NCBI GenBank assembly: GCA_947486475.1
Contig: CANKTR010000053.1
Span: 1-6,538, forward strand
Origin: Microbacteriaceae bacterium
Lineage (GTDB): Bacteria; Actinomycetota; Actinomycetes; Actinomycetales; Microbacteriaceae
Reading direction: 5' to 3'
Length of the DNA stretch: 6,538 bases
A program made the position numbers and the translations under genes. Below are positions 6,119 to 6,538 of the stretch, in pieces. The notes under the pieces are model-generated. The model ran no database searches. It worked only from the letters and a program-made list of their open reading frames with translations, and was not told where the DNA came from. Numbering within the stretch: position 1 is the stretch's first letter; each line of letters begins with the position of its first letter.

Positions 6119-6127
6119 TTGTCCACA
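6119..6127 (+). other. Single DnaA-box-like word TTGTCCACA
   Basis: TTGTCCACA is the high-affinity DnaA box form of high-GC actinobacteria. A similar but imperfect word is part of the adjacent TGTCGACA palindrome. No cluster of boxes, AT-rich unwinding region, dnaA or dnaN is present, so this is not an origin. A chance match of nine bases is quite possible. Confidence 0.3.
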
Positions 6128-6180
6128 GTGCCGTGTTGTGCCACCTCGATGCCTCTCTTTTGTGAGAAGTTATTGCGCAG

Positions 6181-6218
6181 AGGAGCGGGGCTTTCATGGA
6201 GCGTGGAGTCCCGCTCCT
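6181..6218 (+). terminator. Inverted repeat AGGAGCGGG / CCCGCTCCT, possible terminator or operator
   Basis: Nine bases (6181-6189) pair perfectly with 6210-6218 across a 20-base loop. No T run follows, so it is a weak candidate for a factor-independent terminator of the DUF1801 transcript. The right arm lies where the -35 of the MFS promoter should be, so an operator or mRNA-end-stabilising stem is equally possible. Confidence 0.35.
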
Positions 6219-6228
6219 TCCACATTGG

Positions 6229-6234
6229 TAGGGT
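6229..6234 (+). promoter_or_regulatory. -10 element TAGGGT of the MFS gene, leaderless arrangement
   Basis: TAGGGT fits TANNNT and ends six bases before ATG 6241, the same geometry as for the genes starting at 470, 1375 and 4617. The TAGGGTGAA stretch could alternatively be read as a very weak ribosome site. No clear -35 is visible. Confidence 0.4.
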
Positions 6235-6240
6235 GAACTC

Positions 6241-6538
6241 ATGACAAAAACGGTAAGCCAGTACCGCTCGTCGGTCTGGTTTGTCACCGTCTTCTTCATG
6301 TTCTTCGGGCGCGGTATCCTCAACGCCAGTTGGACGAGCCGCGGACCCGAGGTGCGCGATATGCTCGACGTGTCGATTGCCGACATGGGCGTCATCGCGA
6401 CCGTGTTCGCCGCCGGGGCAATCATCGGTGTCCTCGCCTCAGGTTCCATCGTTGAGCGCCACGGCTCGCGGGTACTGGCCGTCGGCACGTACATCGTGAT
6501 GCCACTTGCTCTCATCGGCGCAATCATCGGGCTACAGA
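6241..6538 (+). CDS. MFS transporter, N-terminal part, cut by window edge
   Basis: This is the first 99 residues of a major facilitator superfamily permease in the cytoplasmic membrane; the substrate is unknown. TM1 covers about 11-28 (VWFVTVFFMFFGRGILNAS). The loop TSRGPEVRDMLDVSIADMG (32-50) resembles the periplasmic segment of YbjJ/fucose-permease-like members. TM2 covers about 50-68, followed by the conserved loop 2-3 motif A as GSIVERHGSR (68-77), with Glu in place of the usual Asp, and then TM3 (about 78-97). Typical MFS length is around 400 residues, so about three quarters of the gene lies beyond the window. ATG 6241 follows a -10 box by six bases. Confidence 0.88.
   Translation, partial: MTKTVSQYRSSVWFVTVFFMFFGRGILNASWTSRGPEVRDMLDVSIADMGVIATVFAAGAIIGVLASGSIVERHGSRVLAVGTYIVMPLALIGAIIGLQ

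Larger units (their letters stand above)
6107..6240. other. Gap between the DUF1801 and MFS genes
   Basis: This 134-bp stretch has no gene. It holds a TGTCGACA palindrome (6108-6115), a TTGTCCACA word (6119-6127), a 9-bp inverted repeat (6181-6218) and the -10 box of the next gene. Confidence 0.7.

Noticed and set aside
6119..6127. Replication origin
   Set aside because: There is only one good DnaA box, no AT-rich unwinding element, and no dnaA/dnaN/gyrB context.

Overview
The window looks like an ordinary chromosomal stretch of a moderately high-GC Actinomycetota, most likely Microbacteriaceae or a close relative. This placement is inferred from GC-rich codon use, a LAXTG-type (class E sortase) wall-sorting signal, a TTGTCCACA DnaA-box-like word, and several start codons sitting exactly where an actinobacterial -10 element would place the transcription start. 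Species cannot be told from the sequence alone.

Layout. Positions 1-379 (minus) hold the N-terminal part of a GntR/HutC-family repressor, cut by the window edge. It diverges from an EamA/DMT-type 10-TM transporter (470-1354, plus). The 90-bp gap between them holds a TTGACA -35, a -10 that fits a leaderless mRNA, and two palindromes suited to a GntR operator. Next come ychF (1375-2448), a universally conserved ATPase, and a hairpin terminator. A 506-residue secreted protein follows (2571-4091): signal peptide, eight in-register 52-residue repeats (probably one beta-propeller), a Gly linker, LANTG, a TM helix and an Arg-rich tail. Downstream, an SRPBCC/AHSA1-like gene (4125-4589) is interrupted by an in-frame TAA 26 codons before its apparent natural end. 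A probable small operon follows: a DUF1761 membrane protein (4617-5063), a lipoprotein overlapping it by ATGA (5060-5701), and a DUF1801/YdhG-like protein (5732-6106). After a 134-bp gap with a DnaA-box-like word and a 9-bp inverted repeat, an MFS transporter begins (6241 to the edge).

How the parts relate. The GntR regulator probably controls itself and perhaps the divergent exporter-like permease. ychF is an independent housekeeping gene. The propeller protein is a surface display protein of unknown ligand. The DUF1761-lipoprotein-DUF1801 genes probably share one transcript, but no joint function can be read from them.

No tRNA, rRNA, CRISPR array, insertion sequence or phage gene was seen, and I found no convincing novel multi-gene system. 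The most useful observations are the four identical TANNNT-N6-ATG starts, the LANTG-anchored eight-repeat protein, the nonsense codon in the SRPBCC gene, and the operator-like palindromes between the divergent genes.
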